In this document: positions 32,101 through 42,508 of the stretch, one piece after another
Layout: each line of letters starts with the position of its first letter
Position numbering within the stretch: the first letter of the stretch is position 1
Origin: a virus
DNA: 64,000 nucleotides
Strand: one strand, 5' to 3'
Virus record (IMG/VR): IMGVR_UViG_3300033273_000313
Coordinates: 1-64,000 of that record
Notes under the pieces: model-generated
The model's database searches: none
What the model saw: the letters and a program-made list of their open reading frames with translations, nothing else
What the model was told of the DNA's origin: nothing
Translations under genes and position numbers: made by a program

Positions 32101-35100
32101 TCGCTACAGAAGGACGACCGTGCTTTCATCCGCTACGATGAGTTCAGCAATACCTGGAACCAGGCATCTCTAACTGATGCTTTCGCTACCACTGCTTATC
32201 ACACCAAGGGTGATGCTTACTGGAAGGATGATTGGAGAAACTTCCACATCCGTGCTTCTGATGACTCCTTCATCCAGTGTGTTTCGGTCTTTGCTGTTGG
32301 TTTCTTCGATCACTTCTTGATGGAAAGTGGTGGTGACATGTCCATCACCAACTCGAACTCTAACTTCGGTAATACATCACTTCACTCTGTTGGTTTCAAA
32401 GGATTCTCCTTTAACCAAGACAAAGGTGGATACATTACTGACATCGTTCCTGTCAAGAAAGTTGATATCAGCGCCTTCAACCAGGAAGATCTTAAGTATT
32501 ATCCTCTATCTAACCAAGCAACTAAGGTTGATGGTAACCAGACCAGACTATACTACTCTGGAGATGATGTTTATTCTCCATTCATTAAACCCGCTACTTC
32601 TATTGACGGATATAGACTCGGTGCTCTAACTAACGATAAAGTATACCTCAAACTACCTAAGTTGGGTGGTGGCAATGACATCTATGAGTCCACTGTTTCA
32701 CCTTCTGGTTTCAGACAGTATACTGCTTCCCTGGAGACTCTAAACCCAGATGGCGTTCAGATCAATAACAACGCCCAGGATGCTTCTAACCTTATCGAGA
32801 CGAACAAAGAGTTCATCCAAAGAGAGGCATACAACTACATCATCACCCGTTATCCTGAACTACAAAACAACTCTAACATCACTATTTCTAAGTGTGAAAG
32901 AGACATCGGATACATCGTTGATGCTGTTATCCAAGACTTGAGAATTGGTGGTAACATCAATACTATTCAGGCAGCAGAAGGTTACTACGTTGGTGGTACT
33001 CTTTCTTATATTGATGGTGAGTTCAACGAATCTATCGAAGCATACGAGTACGTTAAGAACTTGACTATCGCTGCTATGAGGAATTTTGATTATCTAATCA
33101 AGAATCCTACAGTCACTGCTGGTTCTGCTATTCTTGATATTGGTAGCACCGCTGGTATTCTAGTTGGTATGACTGTTACTCAGTATGAGTACAATGCCAC
33201 TAACTTCACCAACGGTAGACTCAATCGTGATAATGCTGTTCAGGTAACTGGTGGTTCTGCTCTACTACCACTAAATGCTTATGTCAGACGTGTTATTGAT
33301 GGTTCTAGAATTGAAATCGGTAACTCTGCTCCTGTCCTAACTACAGATGCTAACGGTAACATCAGTGCTACATTTGGTAATGCTGTTGTAGCATCTAACA
33401 GTTCTACTTCTGGTGCTTATCTACACTTCGAGTTCCCACAAACTGCTTCCACTTCTGATAGCGATGATGTTCTACAGGGTGGTTACAGTGATATCAACCC
33501 AGTAAGAGACAGTTCTGTACTTCAAGACACTAGCGTCTGGGATGCTGCTGATAAGGGTTATCCTGAGTGTAATGACATCCTCACTCTTATCGAGGGTTAC
33601 TTCACTGAGTTCTTCTTGATCCTCAACAATGGTCTAACACCTCTTGGCGGCACCGAAGTTGATGCTCATAACCTAATCCTTGCTAATAAGGAGTTTATCG
33701 CTGCTGAGGCAGTCGATAGAATGCTCATCAACAACCCTGTATTCTCTGTTCCTGGTGGATCTGTAAACTGTACTGATGACGTTGAGGCAGTTCTAGAAAC
33801 TATTGCTTACAACATTAAGTACGGCGGTAACGACAGAGTATATGACGCTGCTCTACTTTACGTCCAGCAACCTGGACTACTCAACGACGAAAGAGACGAG
33901 TCAGTAGAAGTTTACACAAACATGAGAGATCTGGCGATCTCTGCTATGAGAAACGAACCAATTACTATCCAAGGTTCTCATGGTTTGACTCAGACCATCG
34001 ACAACAATGTTCTTGGTGATACTTCCAGTCAACCTGGAGTATATGACTTCGCTAATGACTGTGCTGACGTTGCTAGCTCCATCACCGTCTTCACTGCTAC
34101 TATCACTCAAGCAATCGGTACAGATGCTGCTCCTGGTAACCTAGTTGGTATCACCAGAACAGAACCTGCTTTCAACGTTGCTACAAGAGTTGAACCAGTT
34201 GTAGACACTGCTAACCTCGCTTCCCGTGCTACTCTGTTCACCATCAACACTGGTGGTTCTACTTCCGATCCTCACCTGTTTGAGACTGGAACTCCTGTAA
34301 GACTTGTTCCTAAGATCAGATCTGGTGTTGATCCTACAACAGTAGACAAGCGTGTTATCAGACTTCCAAAAGGATTCGACACTAACACCATTTACTATGT
34401 AATTGCTCCTGGCAGAACTACTGAACCAGAAGATTATTCTGATGGCGCTACCTATCCTAACGTCTTTGAGAAGACCAATACAACTAAGTTGATGTTGGCA
34501 ACGACGAAGGAGAATGCCGCCGCTGGTATCTACATGTATTCTCCAGAGACTGACTCTGTTGACTATGATGTAGAAATTGGCATCAATCAGTTTGTACTTG
34601 ACGAGTCTTATGATCTCCACAAGTATGTCTGTAACTTCCCAACTGGTCTAACTGACGTTCTAGAGACCGACGTTCCACACATCTTTGACGTTCCTGGAAC
34701 TGAAAATGTTGTACATGAAGTTTTCTTCAGAACATTCGGTACTGGTTCTACCCTACCTCAGATTACAACTGGTGGTGTTACTGCTGAAGTCAACACTAAT
34801 CAGTTCTACTATGTACGATTCGTCACTCCTAAGACATTCGCTGTATTTAACACCAAGGCAGAAGCAGTTGCTGGTTCACCTAGAATCACGTTTGCTCCTA
34901 ACTTCGGTCAAGACTTCTATGTCTTCGCTAACAAGCGTGTTTCTCCTGTAAAGTTTGACCCAACTAGAGACGATTCTGCTCTACCTGAGGCAAACAGAGA
35001 GACAACTACAGGTCAATGGTACATTCAAACTACAGACGATTATGATCCTGCTGTAAACATTCAGGCAAGAATGAACGAGATCGGTCAAGATCTCAAGGAT

Positions 35101-38100
35101 GCTCGTTCTAAGAACACTTCCTATAAGCGTCTCAAGGATGAGAGAACTGCTCAGGATAGGATCTATCGTCTACGTTATGTCATTCCTAAGTATGCTGAAG
35201 GTGTACGTGATCCTCTCAACGGTTTCGTTATCAAGGCAAGAACTGACGAGACAAGAAAACTCCTACCACAGAGAATTCTACTGAAGCCTACTGCTTCTGG
35301 TCTTGCTGATGTTGCTCTATTCGAGACACAAATTCAACTCACTGCTGGTGGTACACTTGCCCAGCAACTAGGTCTTCCTGCTGCTTCCCTTGATCCTAAC
35401 TTTGACTACGATCCATATCTAAGCAGTCAGGTCAAGCAGATTACATCTGATAGAGTTGCTTCTAAGACTGCCTTTAGCATCCAATCTGCTAGACAGGTTG
35501 ATGTTAGTGGCACTAACTACTTAGAACTAACCGTATTTGACCACACAATCACTGATGACGCTGTAAGAAACGAGCAGTTTGTAACTGTTAGAATCAATGC
35601 TCCTCAGGGTGGTGATGGCAACTTCAGAATCAATACTTCTACCTCCAATGATCTTAACAAGATTACCTGGAACGGTTTCTCTTCTGGTTTCGGTTTTGTT
35701 CAAGGTTACTTCAACCCAGACGGCACTGATGAGCATTACCTAGTCCTTAAGGGTCTAGATGATGATGTCGTTGTATATGATAAGAACTCTGCCACTACAT
35801 TCTCTCAACCAGTTCTGGATGCTGACAATGATCCTGTACTGGATGCTAATGGTAACCAAGTTCTAATCTATGCTACCCTACAAGCAAAACCAAATAGTGT
35901 TGGTTCTCCTAATGACTCGCTAAGCAAGTCTGACAGAAAGGATTACCTCTATAGCGACAAGAACTCCAACGTTCTTACCATGACTCCTGGTGATATTATC
36001 ACTGACGATGATGGTAACGACTACGAGATTGCTTCTGTTACTGATGCTGGTCAGATCGAAGACACCTTCTACATCTTTGACATTGAAGAGATCAAGCGTC
36101 GTATTCCTAACCAGCAAGAAGGTATCTACTATCTAACTTGTGTCAAGGGTAACGTTTCACCATTCCCAACTGGTCCTGGAATTGGCACCAACTTCCGTGG
36201 ATTTAAGTTCTCTCAACCTATTGGTCAACTGTATCCTCTAGACTACAAGAACGATCCATTGTGGTTCCAGATCCGTCCTGACGATACCAGAGACGCCACG
36301 ATCCTTGATACTCCACCGACTATTTGTGCTGCTGACAACTTCATCCATGGTCTTGTTACCACTAATGACTACAAGAACAGTGAAACTAAGGAAGTTATTC
36401 TTGACTTCATCGAGAACCCTGCTCTAGAAAGATATGAGTACACAACTAATGCCATCGAAGCACAAGATGGTAACGCTGCTTCTGGTTCTGAAGACAGACT
36501 AATCCCAATTAGTGGTGATTCGATCTATCCTACAGAGAAGAGACTATACGTTGAACTACGTCGTCCTTCTATCGCTAGATCTGGTAACCATACGTTTGAA
36601 TACCTTGGTTTCGGTCCTGGTAACTACTCAACTGGTTTCCCACTTCGTCAGGAAGTTGTCCTGGAAGACATCCAAGACTTCTACGCCCAGGCGAAGCGTG
36701 AAGACGGCGGTATCGTCTTCTACACTGGTCTGAACTCCAACGGTGACCTCTATATCGGTAACCGTAAGATCAACGCTATCACGGGTGAAGAAACCTTCCT
36801 TGAGCGTGCTGAACTTCTATCGTCTGATGATGACGGTGGTGATATTGGTGGTCTGGTTACAACCTTCGAACTACCTGTTGCTTTCGAGCAAGAGATCACA
36901 GTTGACGGCAACGCTCTGTTCAACAACCCTGTAACCATCAACGTTGATGATGACGAACCAAATGCCTTCACGGTTGTTTCTAACGTCTCTTCTAGCAACG
37001 GTGGTGACCTAACTCTAGACTCCAGTTCCTGGAGCAGAAGCACCATTGCTTCTGAGGGTAATGTTGTTATCCATCAGAACCAGATCTTCTCTGCTATATA
37101 CAGACTAAATCCACGTGGTAGCACCACTCTATCTGGTCAAGACTATAGCATCAGAACTCACGTTGATCAGAATGCTGGTAATACTCCAACTAATAAGACA
37201 CCTAATCAAACTAATAGTAATCTGGGTATTGAGGTTAAGTATGGTTCTCTAGCTACAAGCGAAGGTCCTCTTGCTGGCGACATCCTACTCAAGGGTGAGG
37301 AAGTTGGTCAAACTGGTTCTCTTGGTTGGATCTATGCTAACTACTACAACCCAATCACTGCTAACGTAGCATCTTCTACTGCTGCTGGTGGTTCTTTGGT
37401 GACCTTCACCATGGCAACAGGCGAATCTCCTTCTGCTAATGATATTGTCCTTGGTTCTATCGTTAAGATCTCTGGTCTAGAAGGTAGATTCCTCAATGTC
37501 AACGGCATTAGAGAGGTTACGGCAGTAACTGGTACTGGATTCTCTGTTAATGCTCCAGTTATCATCGAGACCAGTCAGGTTGATGATCCTACTGCTATTC
37601 CTGCTGGTGGTGTTATCTCTGTCTCGCTCTCCAAGTGGACTGAGACTGCTCTAATCGGTGCTGAAACACTTAGAACTGACACCGCTAATAATGGTGATTA
37701 CAGACTAGGCATCAACACCCTAGCAAGATCTGCTCATAGTGATTATCTACAGGGATTCACTTCTGATGCTGTACAACCAAGAGCAAACTTGGATGTTGTT
37801 GGTACAGCATTCATCAGTGGTAAGACTCTTGCTACCAATGGTTATGATAACTTCCCACTACTTGCTAACAGAACGTTTGCTGAAGTCAACAACGCTCTAC
37901 TAGTTGGTGGTAACTCTGTTGATCCTAATGTCGAAGCAACATTTAGAGTTGCTACAACGAATGGTCTACAAGGTCCACATGCTGGTCAATCTACTGGCAC
38001 TGCTAGAACTGTTCCTGGTGGTAGAGTTGGTATTAACGTCTCCGATGGTCTTACTAACCACACTTTAACAGTTGTTGGTGACATGAGACTAACAGAGAAC

Positions 38101-40803
38101 GCTCTGTTTGAAGAGAACCTAGCAGTCAATGGTGGATCTTTATCCACTACTTCTACTTCCTTCAGTCTCATTGATGGTGGTGCTACCACTGTTTACTTTG
38201 CTTCTGAAGCGAAGAACTTGTTCATCGGCAACTCGGTCTCTGGTTCTGATACCACCGAGGCATCTCCTCAGGTTATCAACATCTCGCCAACTGCTCAAAA
38301 CCAGGAAGTTAACATTGGTACATTTAGTCAAGACTCTATCTTCAAGGTTCACACTGGCGGTCTCAAGTCGGTTCTAGAACTTGGTACACCAAGTCTAACT
38401 GACACTGCTGCTATTTCTGTCTCCAAGATTGGTGGTGCTTACTCCAATCAATCCAACTCTCTCGTTTCTGGTTCGGTTGTTAAGTTCCAAACTAGATTTA
38501 CTGAAGTTGATGGTGACCTAGCAATTGGTACAGCACTAGTAACTGGAACGGGTATCGCTACTCTAAGTTCTCCTGCTGATCGTGTTAACCTATTCACACT
38601 GAACACATCGAAACTATACATTGGTAGCTCTGTCTCCAGAATGTATATCGGTGCTCAGGGTGGATTTACACAGATCAACAACAGTTTGATCGTTAAGTCT
38701 TCTTCTACACTTGAGGGTGATGTAACACTCTCTGGTGGTCTTAACTCTGGTGAGTTCGAGGTACGTAGAGGTTCGTTTTCTACCACTGCTACTGCTCACG
38801 ATCAAGGTGATACTGATAACTCTAACGTTGACCTCTTCACTAAAACGGTCATCGGTCAATTTGTTGACACGGACGCTAGCTTCTGGGGTGGTACTGATGA
38901 TGCTGTTGGTGGCACTGCTGCCAATGATCAATACTTCCTCACATTCTCTACACCTTCTAACACCACGATCTTTGAAATTGGTGCTTACCTCCTCATTGAT
39001 CGCTCTAGACTAGCAATCTTCGATCCAACAGCGTTCACTGCTACCGTTGCTGCTAACAGCAGCACTATCACCAGTGTTACTAACGCTTCTAGTTTCGATA
39101 CAAATAATACTTGGGTACGTATTGATCCTTCTTCTTCTGCTACATTTAATGACGGCACCAAGTATGCCCAGATCCAAACCATCGCTGGAACCACATTTAC
39201 CCTAAGCAAACCATTTGCTGCTGGTACAACTGCTGGTACAGTTAACTTCACTGGTGGCGATTCCACACAAGGTGATGCTCCTGTTGGTGAACAGTATAGC
39301 GAACTAGTTCTGATCGAAGAACTAACTAACCTGAACGCTATCTCTTCTGACAATCCTCTAAGAGTGAAAGTCAAGAGAGCAATGAACCAGCGTAATACCG
39401 ATGGTACGATGGTTGCTGGAACACCAGCTAATCTACCTACAGGTGCTGATGCTTCTTCCTTCAAGTTCCTAAGAACCGACCACCCAGATAACACTGAGAT
39501 CATTAGATATGATCTAGCAAATGATGTTAGCTTTATTGATGAAGTTGGTGGTCTCAGTGCTACCACTAGCGGAACTCTAGAGGACATCAACACAGGTGAC
39601 TTCTCTGGTGCTGTTGGCGAGGGAGACATCCTCCGCTTCACTGATGCTGAACTAGCAATCATCACTGACATCAATACGACATCTCCACAGAGATTCGTAG
39701 TTACAGATGGTTCTGATACTAACCCTGTCGAGCAATTTGTTGTTGACTCTACCAACGGTAACACCACCATCCTCGGTGATGTAACTGTTAACGCTAACTT
39801 CACTCTTGCTGGTTCGACAACTACCAACTCTCAGGTACTAACCATCACCACTGGTGGTTCTTCTCCTGTTACTACATTCAGGGTTGACTCTGCTACAGGT
39901 AATACCTGCCTCAAGGGTGACTTTGGCGCTGGTGGTACAAACTGTGACAGATTGACGGTTGATTCTGAGACAGGTCTTACTACTGTTAGTGTTGGTGACT
40001 TCTTGGTTGGTTCACAATCCGATCAGAAGATGATCCTCCAGAACAGCACTGGTAACCTAACAATCGCTGGTCACCTAACTGTCGAGGGTCAAACCGAAAG
40101 CAATATTGCTGGTCCTCTACAAATTGACGGTGGTAACCTTCAACTCAATAAGATTGATGATTCTCCTGAGTGGGTATCTGGTCAGTCCGTTGATGATGGT
40201 GATACTATCTTCTATGGTGTTAACATTTACACTGTTGTTGGAACTGGTGCCCTTGGTATTACAGCACCAACACATAGCACGGGTACACAGAACAACGGTG
40301 CTGTCCAACTTACCTTCTTGAAACTCAAGCAACCTGAAGAAATCTTTGAGGTTGAGAGTGATGGTTCTATGAACTTCGCTGGTCAGGAAGGATTCTTCAC
40401 TCCATCTGGTGCTAGAAAGTGGCAGTTCGTTGGTGCTGGTGAGGAGACATTCGATGTTGTATCGAACGTCAACTACTTCGTTGCTCCTTCTTCTGATACA
40501 ACTCTCAAACTACCACAGAATCCAACCACTGGTGACATGATTAGAGTCGTTGATGTTGGCGGTAACCTAACCTACAACATCTCGCTCAAGGTAAGAGCAC
40601 CTGACAATGTTGCTATTCAAGGCGACAACACTAATAGTGGAGTCCCTGCTAGCCTAGATAATATTAACTACGGCGGTGGTGAACTTGTTGTCCAGACCCC
40701 ACATGCTGGTTTCGGTCTGATTTACCTAGGTAGCTCAAACTTCGATGGAACCACAACTGGTGCTCCATCTACAACACAAGGTTGGTGGCTCGTAGAGATC
40801 TAA
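29185..40803 (+). CDS. Giant tail fibre / virion adhesin, 3872 residues
   Basis: The N-terminus (LYVSPDDFNATDELDNRGNS, PLRPFKTIQRAFIEVARYSF, SIMLMPGDH) looks like a parallel beta-helix fibre domain. It is interrupted by alpha-helical modules. Five copies of a KCxRDxGY...GGN...GE...A module start near residues 227, 372, 511, 1235 and 1528. Five LIxxNxxxI modules start near 104, 153, 196, 1202 and 1495. The C-terminal third is beta-rich and ends with a trimeric-fibre-like segment and TQGWWLVEI. It is probably the long distal fibre that contacts the host surface, as in other cyanomyoviruses. No stop or frameshift interrupts its 11.6 kb. Confidence 0.82.
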   Translation: MALTRLDNLYSSKTGKYLYVSPDDFNATDELDNRGNSPLRPFKTIQRAFIEVARYSFLPAEGGESVPDRFDQFSIMLMPGDHFIDNRPGLVDLQSGDNQRYFDAKNLITANRQEIIDRSFAEIAVQYDEVTWGTDWVVPGDDAADDQSRYYDAYRLIQKNRDYIQARSTAEVAVQYPDFYFPDEPQTDSASRFADAYRLILQNKADIVDIAWTDTLAAYPAINTTETKCRRDLGYYIEHLALDLFYGGNQYTREFILQYFENATTQIGNGLAGEETESLYAFANATALMKAALTNQSSVTLNGNVYDITGWTKDLTVTADPVTGSNTDSASCANVQTALDTLTTIVSDVFTAGNTNGLPAEDTGDASEGKLKCKRDVGYFIDAISLDVSLGGGNVYTRKYTQNYFNAGGTSWVDDGLQGEEQESIVAFNTARDLMMEALTNQLGYKDLSITHDPNPANGPVGSGIEYNNVSCQNVRSFVNTLAAIPVTYFQQGSLDNFVEETVADVEDGAAKCKRDIGYIVDAVAADLGNGGNGSIIAATKAYFDKNGLPISNGLVGEEAQSVVAFSYAGVMMKKAVTNQLYSKDLTILAGPASYSGYETNDPIVPNLPSGNAATCVDVQASIDTLIGIITTVITDGDLDSLNSVQVTGDIPVFNYNRALQEWQDNSILDLSNPDNVLYKFNSASGGAIVPRGCSLIGYDLRRTIVRPLYVPDPADPSTERTSIFNLTGGCYLWQFTIKDGDLSSNSPLYDNSAKVGKVYFQKGNNTQLAIPEYSHHKICIMTYADTDDLQLYYDKVGTAFALFQPTIDDGDFTALPQENRIVGPLSDTRSIINIRLVEQLANGKTVIEATTKVAHGYFKEQYIAIIDTGLNDALNGTFKVTAIDEDNPKLFRYEVDTTPQQLGLDINTVGYTTPDLSLAARAQAEIDSVESASPYVFNCSIRSTWGQCGMWADGSKATGFKSMVVAQYTGVSLQKDDRAFIRYDEFSNTWNQASLTDAFATTAYHTKGDAYWKDDWRNFHIRASDDSFIQCVSVFAVGFFDHFLMESGGDMSITNSNSNFGNTSLHSVGFKGFSFNQDKGGYITDIVPVKKVDISAFNQEDLKYYPLSNQATKVDGNQTRLYYSGDDVYSPFIKPATSIDGYRLGALTNDKVYLKLPKLGGGNDIYESTVSPSGFRQYTASLETLNPDGVQINNNAQDASNLIETNKEFIQREAYNYIITRYPELQNNSNITISKCERDIGYIVDAVIQDLRIGGNINTIQAAEGYYVGGTLSYIDGEFNESIEAYEYVKNLTIAAMRNFDYLIKNPTVTAGSAILDIGSTAGILVGMTVTQYEYNATNFTNGRLNRDNAVQVTGGSALLPLNAYVRRVIDGSRIEIGNSAPVLTTDANGNISATFGNAVVASNSSTSGAYLHFEFPQTASTSDSDDVLQGGYSDINPVRDSSVLQDTSVWDAADKGYPECNDILTLIEGYFTEFFLILNNGLTPLGGTEVDAHNLILANKEFIAAEAVDRMLINNPVFSVPGGSVNCTDDVEAVLETIAYNIKYGGNDRVYDAALLYVQQPGLLNDERDESVEVYTNMRDLAISAMRNEPITIQGSHGLTQTIDNNVLGDTSSQPGVYDFANDCADVASSITVFTATITQAIGTDAAPGNLVGITRTEPAFNVATRVEPVVDTANLASRATLFTINTGGSTSDPHLFETGTPVRLVPKIRSGVDPTTVDKRVIRLPKGFDTNTIYYVIAPGRTTEPEDYSDGATYPNVFEKTNTTKLMLATTKENAAAGIYMYSPETDSVDYDVEIGINQFVLDESYDLHKYVCNFPTGLTDVLETDVPHIFDVPGTENVVHEVFFRTFGTGSTLPQITTGGVTAEVNTNQFYYVRFVTPKTFAVFNTKAEAVAGSPRITFAPNFGQDFYVFANKRVSPVKFDPTRDDSALPEANRETTTGQWYIQTTDDYDPAVNIQARMNEIGQDLKDARSKNTSYKRLKDERTAQDRIYRLRYVIPKYAEGVRDPLNGFVIKARTDETRKLLPQRILLKPTASGLADVALFETQIQLTAGGTLAQQLGLPAASLDPNFDYDPYLSSQVKQITSDRVASKTAFSIQSARQVDVSGTNYLELTVFDHTITDDAVRNEQFVTVRINAPQGGDGNFRINTSTSNDLNKITWNGFSSGFGFVQGYFNPDGTDEHYLVLKGLDDDVVVYDKNSATTFSQPVLDADNDPVLDANGNQVLIYATLQAKPNSVGSPNDSLSKSDRKDYLYSDKNSNVLTMTPGDIITDDDGNDYEIASVTDAGQIEDTFYIFDIEEIKRRIPNQQEGIYYLTCVKGNVSPFPTGPGIGTNFRGFKFSQPIGQLYPLDYKNDPLWFQIRPDDTRDATILDTPPTICAADNFIHGLVTTNDYKNSETKEVILDFIENPALERYEYTTNAIEAQDGNAASGSEDRLIPISGDSIYPTEKRLYVELRRPSIARSGNHTFEYLGFGPGNYSTGFPLRQEVVLEDIQDFYAQAKREDGGIVFYTGLNSNGDLYIGNRKINAITGEETFLERAELLSSDDDGGDIGGLVTTFELPVAFEQEITVDGNALFNNPVTINVDDDEPNAFTVVSNVSSSNGGDLTLDSSSWSRSTIASEGNVVIHQNQIFSAIYRLNPRGSTTLSGQDYSIRTHVDQNAGNTPTNKTPNQTNSNLGIEVKYGSLATSEGPLAGDILLKGEEVGQTGSLGWIYANYYNPITANVASSTAAGGSLVTFTMATGESPSANDIVLGSIVKISGLEGRFLNVNGIREVTAVTGTGFSVNAPVIIETSQVDDPTAIPAGGVISVSLSKWTETALIGAETLRTDTANNGDYRLGINTLARSAHSDYLQGFTSDAVQPRANLDVVGTAFISGKTLATNGYDNFPLLANRTFAEVNNALLVGGNSVDPNVEATFRVATTNGLQGPHAGQSTGTARTVPGGRVGINVSDGLTNHTLTVVGDMRLTENALFEENLAVNGGSLSTTSTSFSLIDGGATTVYFASEAKNLFIGNSVSGSDTTEASPQVINISPTAQNQEVNIGTFSQDSIFKVHTGGLKSVLELGTPSLTDTAAISVSKIGGAYSNQSNSLVSGSVVKFQTRFTEVDGDLAIGTALVTGTGIATLSSPADRVNLFTLNTSKLYIGSSVSRMYIGAQGGFTQINNSLIVKSSSTLEGDVTLSGGLNSGEFEVRRGSFSTTATAHDQGDTDNSNVDLFTKTVIGQFVDTDASFWGGTDDAVGGTAANDQYFLTFSTPSNTTIFEIGAYLLIDRSRLAIFDPTAFTATVAANSSTITSVTNASSFDTNNTWVRIDPSSSATFNDGTKYAQIQTIAGTTFTLSKPFAAGTTAGTVNFTGGDSTQGDAPVGEQYSELVLIEELTNLNAISSDNPLRVKVKRAMNQRNTDGTMVAGTPANLPTGADASSFKFLRTDHPDNTEIIRYDLANDVSFIDEVGGLSATTSGTLEDINTGDFSGAVGEGDILRFTDAELAIITDINTTSPQRFVVTDGSDTNPVEQFVVDSTNGNTTILGDVTVNANFTLAGSTTTNSQVLTITTGGSSPVTTFRVDSATGNTCLKGDFGAGGTNCDRLTVDSETGLTTVSVGDFLVGSQSDQKMILQNSTGNLTIAGHLTVEGQTESNIAGPLQIDGGNLQLNKIDDSPEWVSGQSVDDGDTIFYGVNIYTVVGTGALGITAPTHSTGTQNNGAVQLTFLKLKQPEEIFEVESDGSMNFAGQEGFFTPSGARKWQFVGAGEETFDVVSNVNYFVAPSSDTTLKLPQNPTTGDMIRVVDVGGNLTYNISLKVRAPDNVAIQGDNTNSGVPASLDNINYGGGELVVQTPHAGFGLIYLGSSNFDGTTTGAPSTTQGWWLVEI

Positions 40804-40804
40804 T

Positions 40805-42508
40805 ATGCCAGGATATAACGTAATCAAAACACAAAGGGCACTTCCAATCGGGAGTGTCCAACCTTGGACAGGAAACCTGTCTGAAATTCCTAATGGGTGG
40901 TTGCTTTGTAATGGTGCTGAACTAGAAGCAGAAGATTATCCACTCTTGGCACGTATTCTACGTGATACCTACGGTGGTACAGAATTTAGTGGCAACTTCC
41001 CAAACTATAGTGGTACATTTAGACTACCACAAACAAATAACAAAGCATTAGCAGACATTTCGACTGCTTATTTTGGCAACTATGTTTCCACGTCTCCTCT
41101 TGTCCCATCCCCAATCGACAATTCTGATGCCCTAACAGTAGTTTCAGAATATCTTGGGGATTCTGTTCCTGGATTTGAACCTGGAGACTTGGGTCCGCCA
41201 AACGTAGTTAACGCTAAGACTGATCTAAACTTTACATATACTCCAGACCCAGAGGGTACGATTGTTAGTATCACGACAACTGGAACAGCACCTACAGTAA
41301 CTAATACAAAAGTTTATAATAATGTTACAGCAACAAATGGCACTAATGCTGATACTAGTGCTGCTGTAACTGGATCTGGTGCTCAATTTACAGTTGTTAT
41401 TAACACAGATCAGACATATGATGTTGTTCCTAAAGTTAAGGGACAATCATATAATGTTTCTGACCAACTAATAATTCCTGGAACAACATTTTCTGACGAT
41501 GGTGGTGTTTCTACTGCCAATGACATTGCTATTACTGTCACACAAACTGGTAATTCTTACTTTGAAGGTGTGATTACAGGACAGAGTATCATTGAGGGTT
41601 TCTCTATTAAAGAGGTATTCATTTGTCCTAGAAAATTGGGTAGAGAACATTTCCCTCAGCATTTTCACGAAGGAACATATAAAACAATTAACACTGGTGA
41701 TTCTGGTGAGAACCCAGGTACTGGTGCCTGTGTATTTGCTACACCAGAAGTAAACTTTACTGAATTCTACAATAGAGTTCACCCCTGTCCATCAGGATAC
41801 TTTGCTCCATTTGGACCTTATTGTCCACTACCAACATCACTTGATTGTGCTGGTAGTTCTGCTGTTGAAACTGGATTCTGGATTGGTAACAGCCCAACAA
41901 ATAATATTACTGCTCTAGACAACTCTCCATTCTCTCCTGGTGTTGGCAGATATGCTATCGCCTCTGTTGGTGGTAGTTTGCCAGTTGCTGAACACGAACC
42001 ATTTGGCACAACTGCTGTAGGTCATGGTGTTGGTAAGTCTTGGTTCACTGGAACTGGAAGTCACTTTAACTTGAGGGATAAGTCTGGTGCTACTTCTGCT
42101 GCTGGTGATACCAACATGACTGCCCTAAAGGCAAATGGTAGATTCTTCCCAGGATATAGAGTCCCATTTTCGGATAGTCAACAGACAATTAAATGTCCCA
42201 ACTATGACAATGGTACTGGTGGATCTGACCACCAACATGGAATTACGAAGACACTATTCAACCACGCTGCTGTTTCATTCTTGAATGATACATTGACTGG
42301 TGGTGGTGTTAATGATGTTATTGAACCTCATGACCATGATGGTTCTTTTAACGTTGTATATGATGGTTCAAACCTTGATATAGTTGAACAGATTAACGTC
42401 TTGGCACAACCAAATGTTACTCCAAACTCTATCGATGGGGCACTACAGATTACATTCACTACAAGAACCGCTTCTGTTACTATTACCAATCTAATTAGAG
42501 CATACTAA
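40805..42508 (+). CDS. Tail-collar domain protein (short fibre-like)
   Basis: The 567-residue protein has an N-terminal phage tail collar domain: LPIGSVQPWTGNLSEIPNGW, LLCNGAELEAEDYPLLARIL and later FRLPQTNNK. This domain occurs in T4 gp12 and host-binding fibre tips. A central beta-rich insertion (about 150-250) precedes a His-rich tip region (CPNYDNGTGGSDHQHGITKT, EPHDHDG) that may bind metal, as gp12 does. It starts one base after the fibre stop. Confidence 0.8.
   Translation: MPGYNVIKTQRALPIGSVQPWTGNLSEIPNGWLLCNGAELEAEDYPLLARILRDTYGGTEFSGNFPNYSGTFRLPQTNNKALADISTAYFGNYVSTSPLVPSPIDNSDALTVVSEYLGDSVPGFEPGDLGPPNVVNAKTDLNFTYTPDPEGTIVSITTTGTAPTVTNTKVYNNVTATNGTNADTSAAVTGSGAQFTVVINTDQTYDVVPKVKGQSYNVSDQLIIPGTTFSDDGGVSTANDIAITVTQTGNSYFEGVITGQSIIEGFSIKEVFICPRKLGREHFPQHFHEGTYKTINTGDSGENPGTGACVFATPEVNFTEFYNRVHPCPSGYFAPFGPYCPLPTSLDCAGSSAVETGFWIGNSPTNNITALDNSPFSPGVGRYAIASVGGSLPVAEHEPFGTTAVGHGVGKSWFTGTGSHFNLRDKSGATSAAGDTNMTALKANGRFFPGYRVPFSDSQQTIKCPNYDNGTGGSDHQHGITKTLFNHAAVSFLNDTLTGGGVNDVIEPHDHDGSFNVVYDGSNLDIVEQINVLAQPNVTPNSIDGALQITFTTRTASVTITNLIRAY

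Noticed and set aside
38985-39827. 280-residue open frame on the minus strand inside the giant fibre
   Set aside because: It is low-complexity (Ser/Val/Leu-rich), with no ribosome site or promoter, and lies opposite an intact fibre gene.
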